A stretch of 64,000 bases of DNA, from the NCBI RefSeq assembly GCF_002257585.1, contig NZ_CP022743.1, positions 2,170,001 through 2,234,000 on the forward strand, in the 5' to 3' direction. Below, in pieces: positions 1-10,411 of this stretch. The notes beneath the pieces were generated by a model that worked only from the letters and a program-made list of their open reading frames with translations, was not told the DNA's origin and made no database searches. Position numbers and translations under genes: made by a program. This DNA comes from Mucilaginibacter xinganensis. Lineage in GTDB: Bacteria; Bacteroidota; Bacteroidia; Sphingobacteriales; Sphingobacteriaceae. The number at the start of each line of letters is the position of its first letter. The first letter of the stretch is position 1.

Positions 1-1
1 A

Positions 2-1243
2 AAAAAGGATAGTGATGTGATTACTACACTTGCAGGCAGCCTTGACAATGATATTGACGATACAACGGTAACCCATCCCCAACTGGTGCAGTTTGATACT
101 ACTGACTGGGATTTTATTGTAACCAGGGCGGAAGCGAATGGTATGCTGGTTTTAACTGATGACGGTAAGCTTGTTGTTAAGAAACCCGCTACCGGCGGCA
201 CAGCCGTTTTAACAGCAACTTACGGGCAGGGAATTTATGAATTTGAAGCTGAAATGGATGCCCGCAGGCAGATTGCCGGAGTTACCGGCATATCATGGGA
301 CTATACCCAACAGCAGATGGAACAGTCTGACCCTGGTGTTGCTTCTTTTTCCGATAACGGTAATATTTCAACGGCCGACCTGGGCGATGTTATTGGGGCT
401 CAGGTAAAGTTAAACCATCCGGGGCATTTAACACAACCACAGTTACAGGCATGGGCCGACGCTTATGAATTGAGAAACCACCTTTCGAAAAATGTTGGCC
501 GGGTACGAATTCAGGGTAACAGCGGTGTGAAGCCAGGCGCAATGATCACCCTTGCCGGTGTAGGCGACCGTTTTAACGGCGATGTATTTGTTAGCGGCAC
601 CCAGCATGTTTTTGATGGCAACTGGATAACTGACGTTCAGTTTGGCTGGAATGAAGAGCTGTTTTATAAAAAAGAAGGTGTAATGGATAAACCAACCGGT
701 GGTTTATTGCCGGGCGTAAACGGTTTACTGATAGGCACAGTGTTGGATGTGGATGACGCCGATGCGGGCCAGTACCGGGTAAAGGTGCAGGTACCTACAA
801 TTACATCAGGAAACGAGGGCATGTGGGCCCGCGTAGCAACACTTGATGCCGGTGCAAACCGGGGTGTATATTTCAGGCCCCAGGCATCGGACGAGGTAGT
901 GCTTGGTTTTTTAAACGATGATCCGCGGGAGCCTGTGATACTTGGATACCTGCACAGCAGCAGTTCCAAAGAATCGCCGTTACCGGTAGATTCAGGTGCT
1001 GAACAATATGGATTTGTTACAAAGGAAGGGGTGAAATTAATTTTTGACGATACCAACAAGCGCCTCACTTTATCGGTAACAACCGCTACGGGTGAAAAAT
1101 CTGTGATTTTAAATGATGACTCGGGTGCCTTTGTGATGACGGATGAAAATCAAAACAGCATAAAAATGGACTCGAGCGGAATTACCATACAAGCAGGTAT
1201 GGGCAATGTAATTATAAAAGGTCTGCAGGTAATGATCAATTAA
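2..1243 (+). CDS. eCIS spike protein, VgrG/gp5-like (5' cut by window edge)
   Basis: Spike that sits below the tube of a contractile injection system and carries the PAAR tip. The frame is open to the first base of the window, so the N-terminal part is missing; the GTG at 17 is not taken as the start. The visible N-terminal part looks like the gp27-like ring domain. A gp5-type OB-fold follows around residues 225-320 (PGVNGLLIGTVLDVDD, GMWARVATLDAG, DEVVLGFLNDDPREPVILGYL). The C-terminal repeat-like stretch with alternating hydrophobic residues (SIKMDSSGITIQAG) fits a short beta-helix. A PAAR gene lies 33 bases downstream, as expected for a spike/tip pair. The family call is firm; the full length cannot be given. 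Confidence 0.88.
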   Translation, partial: KKDSDVITTLAGSLDNDIDDTTVTHPQLVQFDTTDWDFIVTRAEANGMLVLTDDGKLVVKKPATGGTAVLTATYGQGIYEFEAEMDARRQIAGVTGISWDYTQQQMEQSDPGVASFSDNGNISTADLGDVIGAQVKLNHPGHLTQPQLQAWADAYELRNHLSKNVGRVRIQGNSGVKPGAMITLAGVGDRFNGDVFVSGTQHVFDGNWITDVQFGWNEELFYKKEGVMDKPTGGLLPGVNGLLIGTVLDVDDADAGQYRVKVQVPTITSGNEGMWARVATLDAGANRGVYFRPQASDEVVLGFLNDDPREPVILGYLHSSSSKESPLPVDSGAEQYGFVTKEGVKLIFDDTNKRLTLSVTTATGEKSVILNDDSGAFVMTDENQNSIKMDSSGITIQAGMGNVIIKGLQVMIN

Positions 1244-1276
1244 CAGGAAAATTAACAACATAAAAAATATCAAGCT

Positions 1277-1576
1277 ATGCCACCAGCAGCACGCGCATCC
1301 GATAATCATGTATGCCCGATGGTGAACCCACCGCCGGCATCCACTCCGCACACTGGCGGCCCGATTTTGCCGCCTGGTGTGCCAACTGTTCTAATTGGTG
1401 GTATGCCGGCGGCAACGGTTGGCAATATGTGTACCTGTGCAGGTCCGCCTGACAGCATTGTAATGGGGTCGGCAACGGTGATGATAGGTGGTAGCCCGGC
1501 AGCGCGGATGGGCGATTCGACAGCACATGGGGGCAGCATTGTGGGAGGCTGCCCAACAGTTTTAATTGGAGGTTGA
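1277..1576 (+). CDS. PAAR-domain spike tip protein
   Basis: A 99-residue protein made almost wholly of a PAAR domain, which caps the spike of type VI and extracellular contractile injection systems and binds one metal ion. The repeated Pro-Ala-Ala-Arg-like turns are visible (GGMPAATVGN, GGSPAARMGD), with short beta repeats such as PTVLIGG and ATVMIGG. His and Cys residues (H12, C14, C52, C54, H84, C90) could supply metal ligands. There is no extension domain, so this is a simple tip and not an evolved effector. It lies between the spike gene and the gp25-like gene in the same operon. Confidence 0.92.
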   Translation: MPPAARASDNHVCPMVNPPPASTPHTGGPILPPGVPTVLIGGMPAATVGNMCTCAGPPDSIVMGSATVMIGGSPAARMGDSTAHGGSIVGGCPTVLIGG

Positions 1577-1595
1577 TTTTAAAAATATTAGAACA

Positions 1596-2012
1596 ATGGC
1601 TATAACAGACCAATCATTTTTAGGAACGGGGTGGAGTTTTCCACCAACTTTTCGCAGAGAATCATACACAGTTGATATGCTGGTAAATGAGCCGGATGTG
1701 CGCAGCAGCATTGAAATAATTTTATCAACCATAACCGGTGAACGGATTATGCTGCCAACTTTCGGCTGCAACCTGCAGCCTCATGTTTTTGATGTAATGA
1801 ACACGCCAAATGTTGCCATGATCCAAAAAATAGTTAACGATGCGCTTGTTTTTAACGAACCCAGAATTATAGTTGAAAGTGTTACGGCCACACCTGACGA
1901 AAACCACGGAGTGTTGCAGATAAATATACAATACACCATTATAAGTACCAATACGCGCTATAATTATGTTTATCCATTCTACATTAATGAGGCAACAAAT
2001 ATTACAACGTGA
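1596..2012 (+). CDS. gp25-like baseplate wedge protein
   Basis: Small baseplate wedge protein of the T4 gp25 / GPW family, which helps start sheath assembly on the baseplate. The protein has about 138 residues. The family core is visible as DVRSSIEIILSTITGERIMLPTFGCNLQPHVFD, including the E-I-L-x-T-x-x-GER turn that gp25 proteins share. I place the start at the ATG of MAITDQSFLGTGWSFPP. A TTG 30 bases upstream would extend the frame into the PAAR gene with residues unlike the family. The gene stands between PAAR and the J-like protein, the usual eCIS order. Confidence 0.88.
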   Translation: MAITDQSFLGTGWSFPPTFRRESYTVDMLVNEPDVRSSIEIILSTITGERIMLPTFGCNLQPHVFDVMNTPNVAMIQKIVNDALVFNEPRIIVESVTATPDENHGVLQINIQYTIISTNTRYNYVYPFYINEATNITT

Positions 2013-2081
2013 AAGCGGTTTATTAAATCAACATAATTATTTACCAAAAGGCATTTAGCCAAACACCAAACATACGCTACA

Positions 2082-5000
2082 ATGGAAAACTGTAATTGCC
2101 ATAACGAAATAATCCTGAAAGGGTCGGGCCAGTTAGAGCGTTATCTGAAAGCCCTTGATCCGTCATACGTATCAATTGATGGCCGCAGTATGGAAGACCT
2201 GCTGGTATTTGCAGCAGGATATGCCGAGCAGATCAGGTTTTATGATATGCCCGACAGTACCGTTGACGACCCCAATAAAGCAAGCTGGTCTGAATTTTTT
2301 AAAAGAGATATGGCTGTAATAGCCGCCTCAATTGCTACTGTTGACCTTGACCGGATTAAAAAAGAATATGACGATACGAACAGTAAAATCCTTGCAAATC
2401 CTTCCAATGATTTATATGCATCGTTATTTAACCAGGTAGCGGCAATAGCTATAAAGATAGATCAGTGGTATTCTCAGTCAATTCCCGAAAATCCTTTATA
2501 TACCGACATTAACCTGGCAATTAAGTCATCACTTAGCAGCGAACTGAAAAAGGCTATTGCTTATGAAGAAGGCTTTATTGTAGTTGATTCAAAAACAATA
2601 CTAAACATTGACTATAGTAAAATTTTAAATCAGGATACCTGGGGATTAAATGATAAGATTGACCCGGAATTTGATATTTACGAAGGCATTACCCCGGAGG
2701 ATAAAATACTGAATGCCGTTCCATATGTCGACGATGTTTTCCATGCGTTCCTGGGTGTTATCACTAACATTGTTGAACAATCAACAAGTTATATTGAATT
2801 TGCTTTAACGCAATACCCGGCCCATCAGCCTTATATGGCATTGTTTATTGCTTTTTTAAAACTTTTTAATGTTGCGCAACAGCAGATGAACGGATTAACC
2901 GGTAAAATGCTTGACTTTTACTATCGCGACGTGCTTCACCTGGCGGAGAAACCGTCGGTTCCTGATAAGGCATTTGTGGTTTTTGAATTGGCGAAAAACG
3001 TTGCTGAATATGATTTAGCGCAGGGTACAGCATTAAGCGCAGGCAAGGATGTGTCAGGTAAAGAACAGGTTTATAAAACCGAAAATGATTTTGTTGTTAA
3101 CCAGGCCAGCGTAAAAGAACTAAAAAATATTTTTATACTTAAATCACCTGCTGATGCCGATGAAGCGCACAAAGAAATAGGCGTGATTTACGCTAATCCC
3201 GTAGCCAATTCAAAAGATGGGTATGGCGAGAAGTTTACAGTGCCCGAGCCAAAGTGGCCAACTTTTGGAAATAGCATTTTGAGCAGTCAGCGGGTTAAAA
3301 ATATTTGCGAATTTATCAGCAAAAAGGAAACGGAGTTAAGCGCAAAAAATACGGCTGCAATAGGTTTCGCCGTAGCTTCACCCCAGTTAGTGCTACAGGG
3401 GGGTAACAGGCTGATAAAAATAGGGATAGCAGCACTTGCCAAGATCAACAGCGCAATTACTATAAAGGTAGCTTTAACCGGCGAAAAGGGTTGGTTAAAT
3501 GTTGATGCCGTGATAGACAACCAGCAATGGCTTGATACATTAACAAAAGAGGGCTGGTTTGACACCAGTTTGGTAAACACTACGGGGTATATGTTTCTTG
3601 GCGGCGCCATATATGTGTACCTGCCTGTTTCAGAACAGGGAATAGTGCCATTTAATGCCAAATTGCATACCGGGCATAGCTATGATACAAAGTATCCGGT
3701 AGCGCAGGTTCTTATTGGGCCGCAGATAGAACTGCCGGCCAGTATTTACAAACGGTTAAGGGTTAGTAACCTTTCAATAGCGGTACAGGTAGGGTCAATT
3801 AATTTGCTTAATACGCCCGCAACTCCCAAAGGCGACATCCTTGTTCAACATTTTGACGGATTAAAAAAGCTGGTTATTCAAAACGACGTAGCCGCAATGA
3901 CTCCCGGAAAAGCGTTTGATCCTTTTACGGCAACGCCATCACCCGGAACATCATTTTACATTGGCAGTGATGAGGTATTTAATAAGCCCCTTGGCAAGCT
4001 TGCGTTGAATATTTCAAAAACACAGGATGATATATCATTTGGACAGGATGGGAGTTATATCCCGGCTGAGTATAATGTTAGTGTGTTACATAGCAACGAC
4101 TGGATGCATCTGGTAGATTACAACGGTGATCAGTTCTCGCCTGCAAGCCTTACATTTAATATTTTAAACCAATACCTGTCGGAAGCTGGTCAGGGTGAGA
4201 TCAAAACAAAGGCAAGGGCATTTCCCAGTGAAATCAGTATTGGCAGAACACCAATAGAATATTTCCCCAAATATGACATCGATGCCGACAAGGGCTTTTT
4301 AAGAGTAGATAATATTTATGGCGTTAATGGAGATGGCAATTCCGGCTATTACAATGATATTCAGTCGCGTTTAAATCTCGCGCCTCAATTGCAGATTAAA
4401 AGCCTCTCGGTTAGTTATATTTCAAATTTAACGGAACTTGACCCCACAATAGATCAATTTTTCCACGTTTACCCGTTTGGAACCGTTGAAACTTACATCG
4501 ACTTAAGTGCTGAATTTCAACGGAAAAATCAATTGATTGGGCTGGGCAGGCTATCCCTAAAAAAGATTTCGGAAAACCCTTTAGTGGTTGATGCCAACGA
4601 TGCACTGTTACCGCAGTTTACCTATTTGAATCCGGACCTAAAGTATAAAACTGCACTTTTAAACCAGGTGGCTGATAACTCAATCTATTTAGATCCCGAT
4701 AAGAAATTTCCGCACCTGTCTGGCGACAGAAGATTAAACCAGTTGATATTGGAGTCGAGCGGTTTGAATGAAGAAATTAACGGAGGGAATAATCAATACT
4801 CAGCTGATTTTCAGGAAGAAGGGCAGTTGTTTATCGGTTTGCAAAATTTGCAGCCGCTGCAAACGCTTTCACTACTTTTTCAGTTTGCCGATGGCAGCGC
4901 AATTGACGAGGATAATGACCCGCCGCTGATTAACTGGTCGTACCTGGTATATAACGAATGGAGGCCTTTGAAAGCTGAAAACTTAATATCAGACAGTACT

Positions 5001-6830
5001 TATGGTTTCCAGACAACCGGGATTGTTAAGCTTGACGTACCCGGCGACATAAATAGCAGGCATACTATTATTACCGATGGCCTGTATTGGTTTAGCGCCA
5101 GCGTTTGTAAAGATTCCAGGTGTATTCCGCAGTTAATTGACGTGGTAGCACAGGCTACAGAAGTTCAATTTTTTGACCAGAACAACAGCCAGCTTCATTT
5201 TGATAATGCGCTTGCAGCCGGCACCATAAATAAACTATCAGTAGCGGTAGCACAGGTAAGCAAAGTAACCCAGCCATTTGCGTCTTTTGATGGAAAACAT
5301 AAAGAAGTGGGAAAGGAATACTACACCCGGGTTAGCGAAAGGTTGCGCCATAAAAGGAGGGCGGTAACCAGTTGGGACTATGAACACCTGGTGCTGGACC
5401 GTTTTCCAAATGTTTTTAAGGTGAAATGTATTCCCACTACCGATCCGGGTTGTATTTGCCGCAAACCGGTAACACACCGGGAGCACCTGGGGAAGATTAA
5501 ATGTTGCGGCCCCGTATCTGTTACAGGCCATGTACTGATAGTGCCGGTTCCAAATCTTAAAAACAATAATGCGGTAAATCCATTGCAGCCTAAAACGGGC
5601 AGGTTAACGCTGATAGAGATCAGCGACTATTTAAGTAAAGTTACTTCGCCATTTGTTAAAGTACATGCCCGCAACCCGGTTTACGAGCAGGTGATCGTAT
5701 TCTTTAGGGTGAAGTTTCTTAGCGGGGTGGATAAAGGGTATTACCTGAAAAAATTGAATGATGAAATTGTTCAATACCTTACTCCATGGGCTTTTGATGA
5801 AACCATTGAGGCAGAATTTGGTCAAAAAATATATGCATCAGCAGTGATTAATTTTATTGAACAAAGGCCCTATGTTGATTTCATAACAGATTTTTTAATG
5901 GGGGTATGCCGCGATGAATGCTGCCCGCCAAAACAGCACAATGCAGTAAAAATAACTGAAAAGGGTTTTATTGCCGAAGTGGATAAAGTGTCGGGGTGCA
6001 GCGACATCGAAGTGTTTTTGAAAGATCAGGGCTATTTTATAGGAGACGTAATCGCAAAGCCATCGTCGCAAATGTCCTTACTGGTGTCTGCGCCAAAACA
6101 TATCATATTACTGTATGATGAGCCGGTGGTGCTTACCCCCTGTGAAAAAAGACTGCTAATAAAGAAACCGAAAATACCCGTAGATACATTACCGCCCGTT
6201 GCCACCTATCCCGGAGGGGAAAAATCAACATTGCCTTCACCTGCGGTTGGGCAGGTAACCACGAAGGGTAATGCCGGTAATATAAAGGTGATACCAAATT
6301 TGGCTGATACCACCATAGGTACAGGTACTTTTGAAGATAAAGTGATTACCGCACAAGCGCCCGTTACAGCTGATACCTCCAACGCCAAAACTGCTATTAA
6401 GAAAGATAAAGAAGATAGCGTTAATGTTGCCGGTAAATCAACAGAACAAGTGCCGGCTACAGCTACTGCATCTTCCAAAGATGAAATTGTAACCGCCGAA
6501 AAAGCTGCCGGTAAGGCAACGCCCATAGTTGCGAAAGAAACTACTGCGGCTGAAACACCCGCTGCTGAAAAAGTTACAGCGTCTGCAACTGCTAAGCCTT
6601 CGGAAATGAAAAATATTGAGGAGAAAATTGAAGGGGCAATTGACGACGTTGATAAAATTTTAAAAGATGAGGCTGCGTTAATTACAACCAAGGGTAAAGC
6701 TACTGTTAAAAAGGCGGAGGATTTCTTAAAAAATGTAGTTAAGGGTACTCCCAAAGATTCAAATCAAAACAGCGATAAACCCGGAAACAGTGGCAAAGAT
6801 CAGGCCGGTACCGGGAAAAAGGACAGTTAA
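2082..6830 (+). CDS. Large baseplate J-like protein of the eCIS
   Basis: Very long (1582 residues) baseplate wedge component, most like the gp6/J-type proteins of eCIS clusters (Afp11/Pvc11 position). It lies right after the gp25-like gene and before the second baseplate protein. The first ~1380 residues are mixed alpha/beta; the segment with HKRRAVTSWDYEHLVLDRFPNVFKVKC resembles the conserved J-core end. Cysteine clusters stand out: CIPTTDPGCICRKP then KCCGP, and VCRDECCPPKQH, which may bind metal. From about residue 1385 the sequence becomes low-complexity, rich in Ala, Thr, Lys and Glu and probably disordered. The family assignment rests on gene order and the J-like segment. Confidence 0.78.
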   Translation: MENCNCHNEIILKGSGQLERYLKALDPSYVSIDGRSMEDLLVFAAGYAEQIRFYDMPDSTVDDPNKASWSEFFKRDMAVIAASIATVDLDRIKKEYDDTNSKILANPSNDLYASLFNQVAAIAIKIDQWYSQSIPENPLYTDINLAIKSSLSSELKKAIAYEEGFIVVDSKTILNIDYSKILNQDTWGLNDKIDPEFDIYEGITPEDKILNAVPYVDDVFHAFLGVITNIVEQSTSYIEFALTQYPAHQPYMALFIAFLKLFNVAQQQMNGLTGKMLDFYYRDVLHLAEKPSVPDKAFVVFELAKNVAEYDLAQGTALSAGKDVSGKEQVYKTENDFVVNQASVKELKNIFILKSPADADEAHKEIGVIYANPVANSKDGYGEKFTVPEPKWPTFGNSILSSQRVKNICEFISKKETELSAKNTAAIGFAVASPQLVLQGGNRLIKIGIAALAKINSAITIKVALTGEKGWLNVDAVIDNQQWLDTLTKEGWFDTSLVNTTGYMFLGGAIYVYLPVSEQGIVPFNAKLHTGHSYDTKYPVAQVLIGPQIELPASIYKRLRVSNLSIAVQVGSINLLNTPATPKGDILVQHFDGLKKLVIQNDVAAMTPGKAFDPFTATPSPGTSFYIGSDEVFNKPLGKLALNISKTQDDISFGQDGSYIPAEYNVSVLHSNDWMHLVDYNGDQFSPASLTFNILNQYLSEAGQGEIKTKARAFPSEISIGRTPIEYFPKYDIDADKGFLRVDNIYGVNGDGNSGYYNDIQSRLNLAPQLQIKSLSVSYISNLTELDPTIDQFFHVYPFGTVETYIDLSAEFQRKNQLIGLGRLSLKKISENPLVVDANDALLPQFTYLNPDLKYKTALLNQVADNSIYLDPDKKFPHLSGDRRLNQLILESSGLNEEINGGNNQYSADFQEEGQLFIGLQNLQPLQTLSLLFQFADGSAIDEDNDPPLINWSYLVYNEWRPLKAENLISDSTYGFQTTGIVKLDVPGDINSRHTIITDGLYWFSASVCKDSRCIPQLIDVVAQATEVQFFDQNNSQLHFDNALAAGTINKLSVAVAQVSKVTQPFASFDGKHKEVGKEYYTRVSERLRHKRRAVTSWDYEHLVLDRFPNVFKVKCIPTTDPGCICRKPVTHREHLGKIKCCGPVSVTGHVLIVPVPNLKNNNAVNPLQPKTGRLTLIEISDYLSKVTSPFVKVHARNPVYEQVIVFFRVKFLSGVDKGYYLKKLNDEIVQYLTPWAFDETIEAEFGQKIYASAVINFIEQRPYVDFITDFLMGVCRDECCPPKQHNAVKITEKGFIAEVDKVSGCSDIEVFLKDQGYFIGDVIAKPSSQMSLLVSAPKHIILLYDEPVVLTPCEKRLLIKKPKIPVDTLPPVATYPGGEKSTLPSPAVGQVTTKGNAGNIKVIPNLADTTIGTGTFEDKVITAQAPVTADTSNAKTAIKKDKEDSVNVAGKSTEQVPATATASSKDEIVTAEKAAGKATPIVAKETTAAETPAAEKVTASATAKPSEMKNIEEKIEGAIDDVDKILKDEAALITTKGKATVKKAEDFLKNVVKGTPKDSNQNSDKPGNSGKDQAGTGKKDS

Positions 6831-6913
6831 TACTTATTGTACAAGCCCTTGCCGGTTGTAACCAAGGCGGGGAATTATAAAATTATCAAAGGCATTCTAC
6901 AAAAATTACTGCT

Positions 6914-9900
6914 ATGTTAAATTCGGTTTCATTAATAAAAAGCAACCCGCTTCTGCCGGCAGAAGATTATGTTTCACTTCGCTCAGAGGGAATAAAACTG
7001 ATTGAAAAATTAGGTAGTGACAATTGGACGAATTATAATGTTTCGGATCCGGGGATAACTATTTTAGAGGCGGTTTGTTATGCTATAACCGATCTGTCAT
7101 ACAGGACCGATTTTGATATAAAAGATCTGCTGGCTCCGCAGCAGCTCACCAATGATACATGGAACCAGGTGTTTTATACTGCCAGGCACATCTTGCATAA
7201 TAGCGCACTTAATATTAATGATTACCGCAAATTAATTATTGATGTTGTGGGGGTACGAAACGCCTGGCTTACGCCAAGCAAAGACTATGAGGTGCCTATT
7301 TGGATTGATTACAATCATTTTGAAAAAAGAGAAGATTATGATTGCGACTGTGACGATAAGGAAGAAAAGATCTGTTATGGAAAACTGGGTGTTAACCAGG
7401 TTAACTTAACAGATGCAAAAAGGGAGCGGCTGGATAAGCTTAACCAGCTAACAGCCTCTATAGCCGTGCTGGCATCAAAAATTAAGGCAAAGAGAGATGA
7501 ACTCTCAAATTTGCCCGCAGATTCAGATGTGGCTGTTAAGGAAAAGTTAACGGCAGATATAGCTGCCCTGGAACAGCAAAACACCGAACTGAAACAGGAA
7601 CAGCGGGATGCTGCAAACGATACATTTATTGCACCCGAAATTGTTGAGATTGAAGGATTATACAATGTAATGATTGAATATGAGGAAGATATTATAGACG
7701 GAGGCAAACGGGAAGAGATAAGGCAGGTAGTAATTGACCGGCTGGCTGCCAACCGTAATTTATGCGAAGATTTTTTGAGTATAGATGCCGTTGAATATCT
7801 TGATTTTGGGATTGGTGCGTCAATTGTACTGGAAGAATATGCTGATCCGGACCTTGTTTTAGCGCAAATATTTTTCACCATCTACAAGTATTTTACCCCA
7901 TCAGTGCCTTTTTATACCATTGACCAAATGCTGGCCAAAAATTATCAGGTTGACGAAATATTTGAAGGCCCGGCTTTAAAACATGGATTTATTGACGATA
8001 CTGACCTTGAGCGCACCAGCTTGTTCCGTGATATCATGCTGTCTGATATAATTGCTGAAATTTCTGACATTAACGGCGTTAAGGCTATCACCTATCTTCA
8101 TTTGCCTTTTAATGGTGTAGCCGGCAAATCAGCAGCAACAAATTATTTTTACGAATGGGTAAAACGGCTTAAAAACGAACGCAAAATTGCGAGGATCCAG
8201 CCAGCTATGTCGCAAATTATGTTTTGCAAAGAGCGTGAGTTTATAACCTATTATACCGGTAGTACAAAAGACAGGTTACCCGCCAAAATGCTGAAGGCAT
8301 TTAAAGACATGAAAACCGCTGAACGCAAATACAAACTGGTTGGCGCTGAACTTGATTTCCCGGTGCCAAACGGCGATTATATGGAGTTGCAGGATTATTA
8401 CCCGGTTACTTACTCCTTACCGAATACCTATGGTATAAGTGATCGTGCTGGCCTGCCGGCCAACGCAGATGATGCCCGTAAAACCCAGGCGCATCAGCTA
8501 AGCGGCTATCTGCTGTTTTTTGAGCAGATTTTGGCCGACTACCTGGTTCAGCTTGACCATTTGCGTGACCTTTTTACCTTCGATGATTCTGTAAAGCATA
8601 CTTACTTTACCCGTGCACTTACAGAGATTGAGAACTTAAACGAACTATTGATTGATAAGGGTAACCATGGCAGCAACCACTTTGATTTAATTTTAAGTGA
8701 TTTTGTAAAGGTTGTACAAAACCTGGTTGAAACGCCCCGATTATTTAATGACAGGCGCAATATTTTTTTAGATCACATGCTTGCCAGGTTTAGCGAAGAT
8801 CTTTCAGAATATCAATCACTGATGGGGTGGCTTGAGCCGGATAACGTGGCTCAACGGCTGATACACGATAAGATAAATATACTTAAAGATAATGAGTACC
8901 GGTTTATAGGGAGTGAAAGGGGCAGGGCTTATAATTATGCGCGTACTAAAACCTGGAAAACAGCTAATGTTTCCGGTGCAGAACGGAGAATAAGCAGGCT
9001 GCTTGGCTTTAATGATATAACAAGAAGGTCACTGGTGCCCGATTACCTGGTGAGCGGGCCACTAATGGTTCAGGATGACCCCGCCAAGCCACCTGTACAA
9101 AAAGTTACAAAAACAGGTGTGCCGCTTAATGTTATTAAAATACTTGACCCTTCCGACAAAACAAAAGTGATTTTTACCAGCGTTGAGGTTATGCAGGGAT
9201 GTTGCACCGAAGCATTGATGGAGGATATACTGGAACACGCCGACAACCGCATTTATTTTAAGTTTAGCGATGAGCTTAAAACACGCAGCAGGAGAGCAGC
9301 CGGGTTAGTGGGCAAGTTTTGGTTTGATTTGTATGACGCTAATGATGCCGCTACGGCAGTTTTGCTGGGCAGCAGCGACCAATTTGGAAAAAAGGAAGAT
9401 CGCGATGCCGCGTTTGAAAGGTTGCAGCATACAATGAGCCTGATCAATAAAAATGAAGGCTTGCACCTGGTTGAGCATATCTTGCTGCGACCAAAACTGG
9501 ATGAGGTATTAGACGAAAATAATGTGGACGAGCCGGTGAGCTTTTTAAATATTTGCCTGGATAGCTGTGATTTAAAGTCGGTACAGGATGAGTATATTGA
9601 AGAGCCGCCTTACCGCAAAAAAATATCAAGAATGCCTGCCGAAAAGTGCTATGACAAGATGCCATGGGTGCTTCAGTATATCAGGCGCACACCTGGTACG
9701 GAGATCTACGAAAAATCTGTTCTTTTTCAGAAAGTGACGCCGGGCGATCCAAACCCGGTATTGCTGAAATTCAGAAAATATGAAGACATGGTTCAAAGAA
9801 TCAGCGATCTCTGTGAGTTTGGGTCAGAGCGTGGCAACTATGAGATTATTTCAGAAACTGAAAATCAAACAAAATATGGCTTTATAATTCACGGTGAAAA

Positions 9901-10411
9901 TGGAGCGGTGCTGGCGCAGAGTATCTATATTTTTAATAAAAATAGTGACAGCGCGGTAGCAGCAACCGATCCGTTTGATATTGAAAAGGAAATAAATACC
10001 CTTATGCAATATTTTGGATATGAACTTGACCTGTATTGTAAAAGCATCCCTTGTGACGCAAACGCCGATCCATATTCTTTTAAAACTACAATAGTACTGC
10101 CGTGCTGGCCGAAACGGCTCCGCAATCTATCGTTCAGAAGATTGGTTGAGAAAACCATTTTAGCTGAATCACCGGCGCATATTCAAACAAAGGTAATGTG
10201 GATAGGTATTGAAGAAATGCAAAGATTTGAGAAAGCGTATAATAACTGGTTGCTTGAAATGGCGCAAACTGAAGTGCCTGATTATGAAGTGGTAAACCCG
10301 CTGGTTGATGTTATTAACACTTTAAGGCCTTGCGGAGTATGTGACGATGATTGTAACCATGAAGCAGCGCCAACGGTAATTAAAAAGGATGTAAATGACA
10401 CACGCAGTTAA
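6914..10411 (+). CDS. Second large eCIS baseplate protein (Afp12/gp7-like position)
   Basis: An 1165-residue protein typical of the gene after the J-like protein in eCIS clusters. It probably forms the outer wedge of the baseplate. The N-terminus (NWTNYNVSDPGITILEAVCYAITDLSYR) carries the DPGITILE-type motif seen near the start of J-like baseplate proteins. A coiled coil spans roughly residues 165-235 (KRERLDKLNQLTASIAVLASK and following, Lys/Glu/Gln-rich). Cysteine pairs occur at YDCDCDDKEEKICYG and near the end at CGVCDDDCNHE. Its last 17 bases overlap the tape-measure gene, which suggests translational coupling. Exact equivalence to Afp12 is an inference. Confidence 0.72.
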   Translation: MLNSVSLIKSNPLLPAEDYVSLRSEGIKLIEKLGSDNWTNYNVSDPGITILEAVCYAITDLSYRTDFDIKDLLAPQQLTNDTWNQVFYTARHILHNSALNINDYRKLIIDVVGVRNAWLTPSKDYEVPIWIDYNHFEKREDYDCDCDDKEEKICYGKLGVNQVNLTDAKRERLDKLNQLTASIAVLASKIKAKRDELSNLPADSDVAVKEKLTADIAALEQQNTELKQEQRDAANDTFIAPEIVEIEGLYNVMIEYEEDIIDGGKREEIRQVVIDRLAANRNLCEDFLSIDAVEYLDFGIGASIVLEEYADPDLVLAQIFFTIYKYFTPSVPFYTIDQMLAKNYQVDEIFEGPALKHGFIDDTDLERTSLFRDIMLSDIIAEISDINGVKAITYLHLPFNGVAGKSAATNYFYEWVKRLKNERKIARIQPAMSQIMFCKEREFITYYTGSTKDRLPAKMLKAFKDMKTAERKYKLVGAELDFPVPNGDYMELQDYYPVTYSLPNTYGISDRAGLPANADDARKTQAHQLSGYLLFFEQILADYLVQLDHLRDLFTFDDSVKHTYFTRALTEIENLNELLIDKGNHGSNHFDLILSDFVKVVQNLVETPRLFNDRRNIFLDHMLARFSEDLSEYQSLMGWLEPDNVAQRLIHDKINILKDNEYRFIGSERGRAYNYARTKTWKTANVSGAERRISRLLGFNDITRRSLVPDYLVSGPLMVQDDPAKPPVQKVTKTGVPLNVIKILDPSDKTKVIFTSVEVMQGCCTEALMEDILEHADNRIYFKFSDELKTRSRRAAGLVGKFWFDLYDANDAATAVLLGSSDQFGKKEDRDAAFERLQHTMSLINKNEGLHLVEHILLRPKLDEVLDENNVDEPVSFLNICLDSCDLKSVQDEYIEEPPYRKKISRMPAEKCYDKMPWVLQYIRRTPGTEIYEKSVLFQKVTPGDPNPVLLKFRKYEDMVQRISDLCEFGSERGNYEIISETENQTKYGFIIHGENGAVLAQSIYIFNKNSDSAVAATDPFDIEKEINTLMQYFGYELDLYCKSIPCDANADPYSFKTTIVLPCWPKRLRNLSFRRLVEKTILAESPAHIQTKVMWIGIEEMQRFEKAYNNWLLEMAQTEVPDYEVVNPLVDVINTLRPCGVCDDDCNHEAAPTVIKKDVNDTRS

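Noticed and set aside
1566..1595. TTG start giving a 10-residue longer gp25-like protein
   Set aside because: The extra residues overlap the PAAR gene and do not look like the family N-terminus; ATG at 1596 fits better.
6206..6754. 182-codon open frame on the - strand opposite the tail of the J-like gene
   Set aside because: It is the mirror of a low-complexity Lys/Ala/Thr-rich coding stretch, with no start context or family features.
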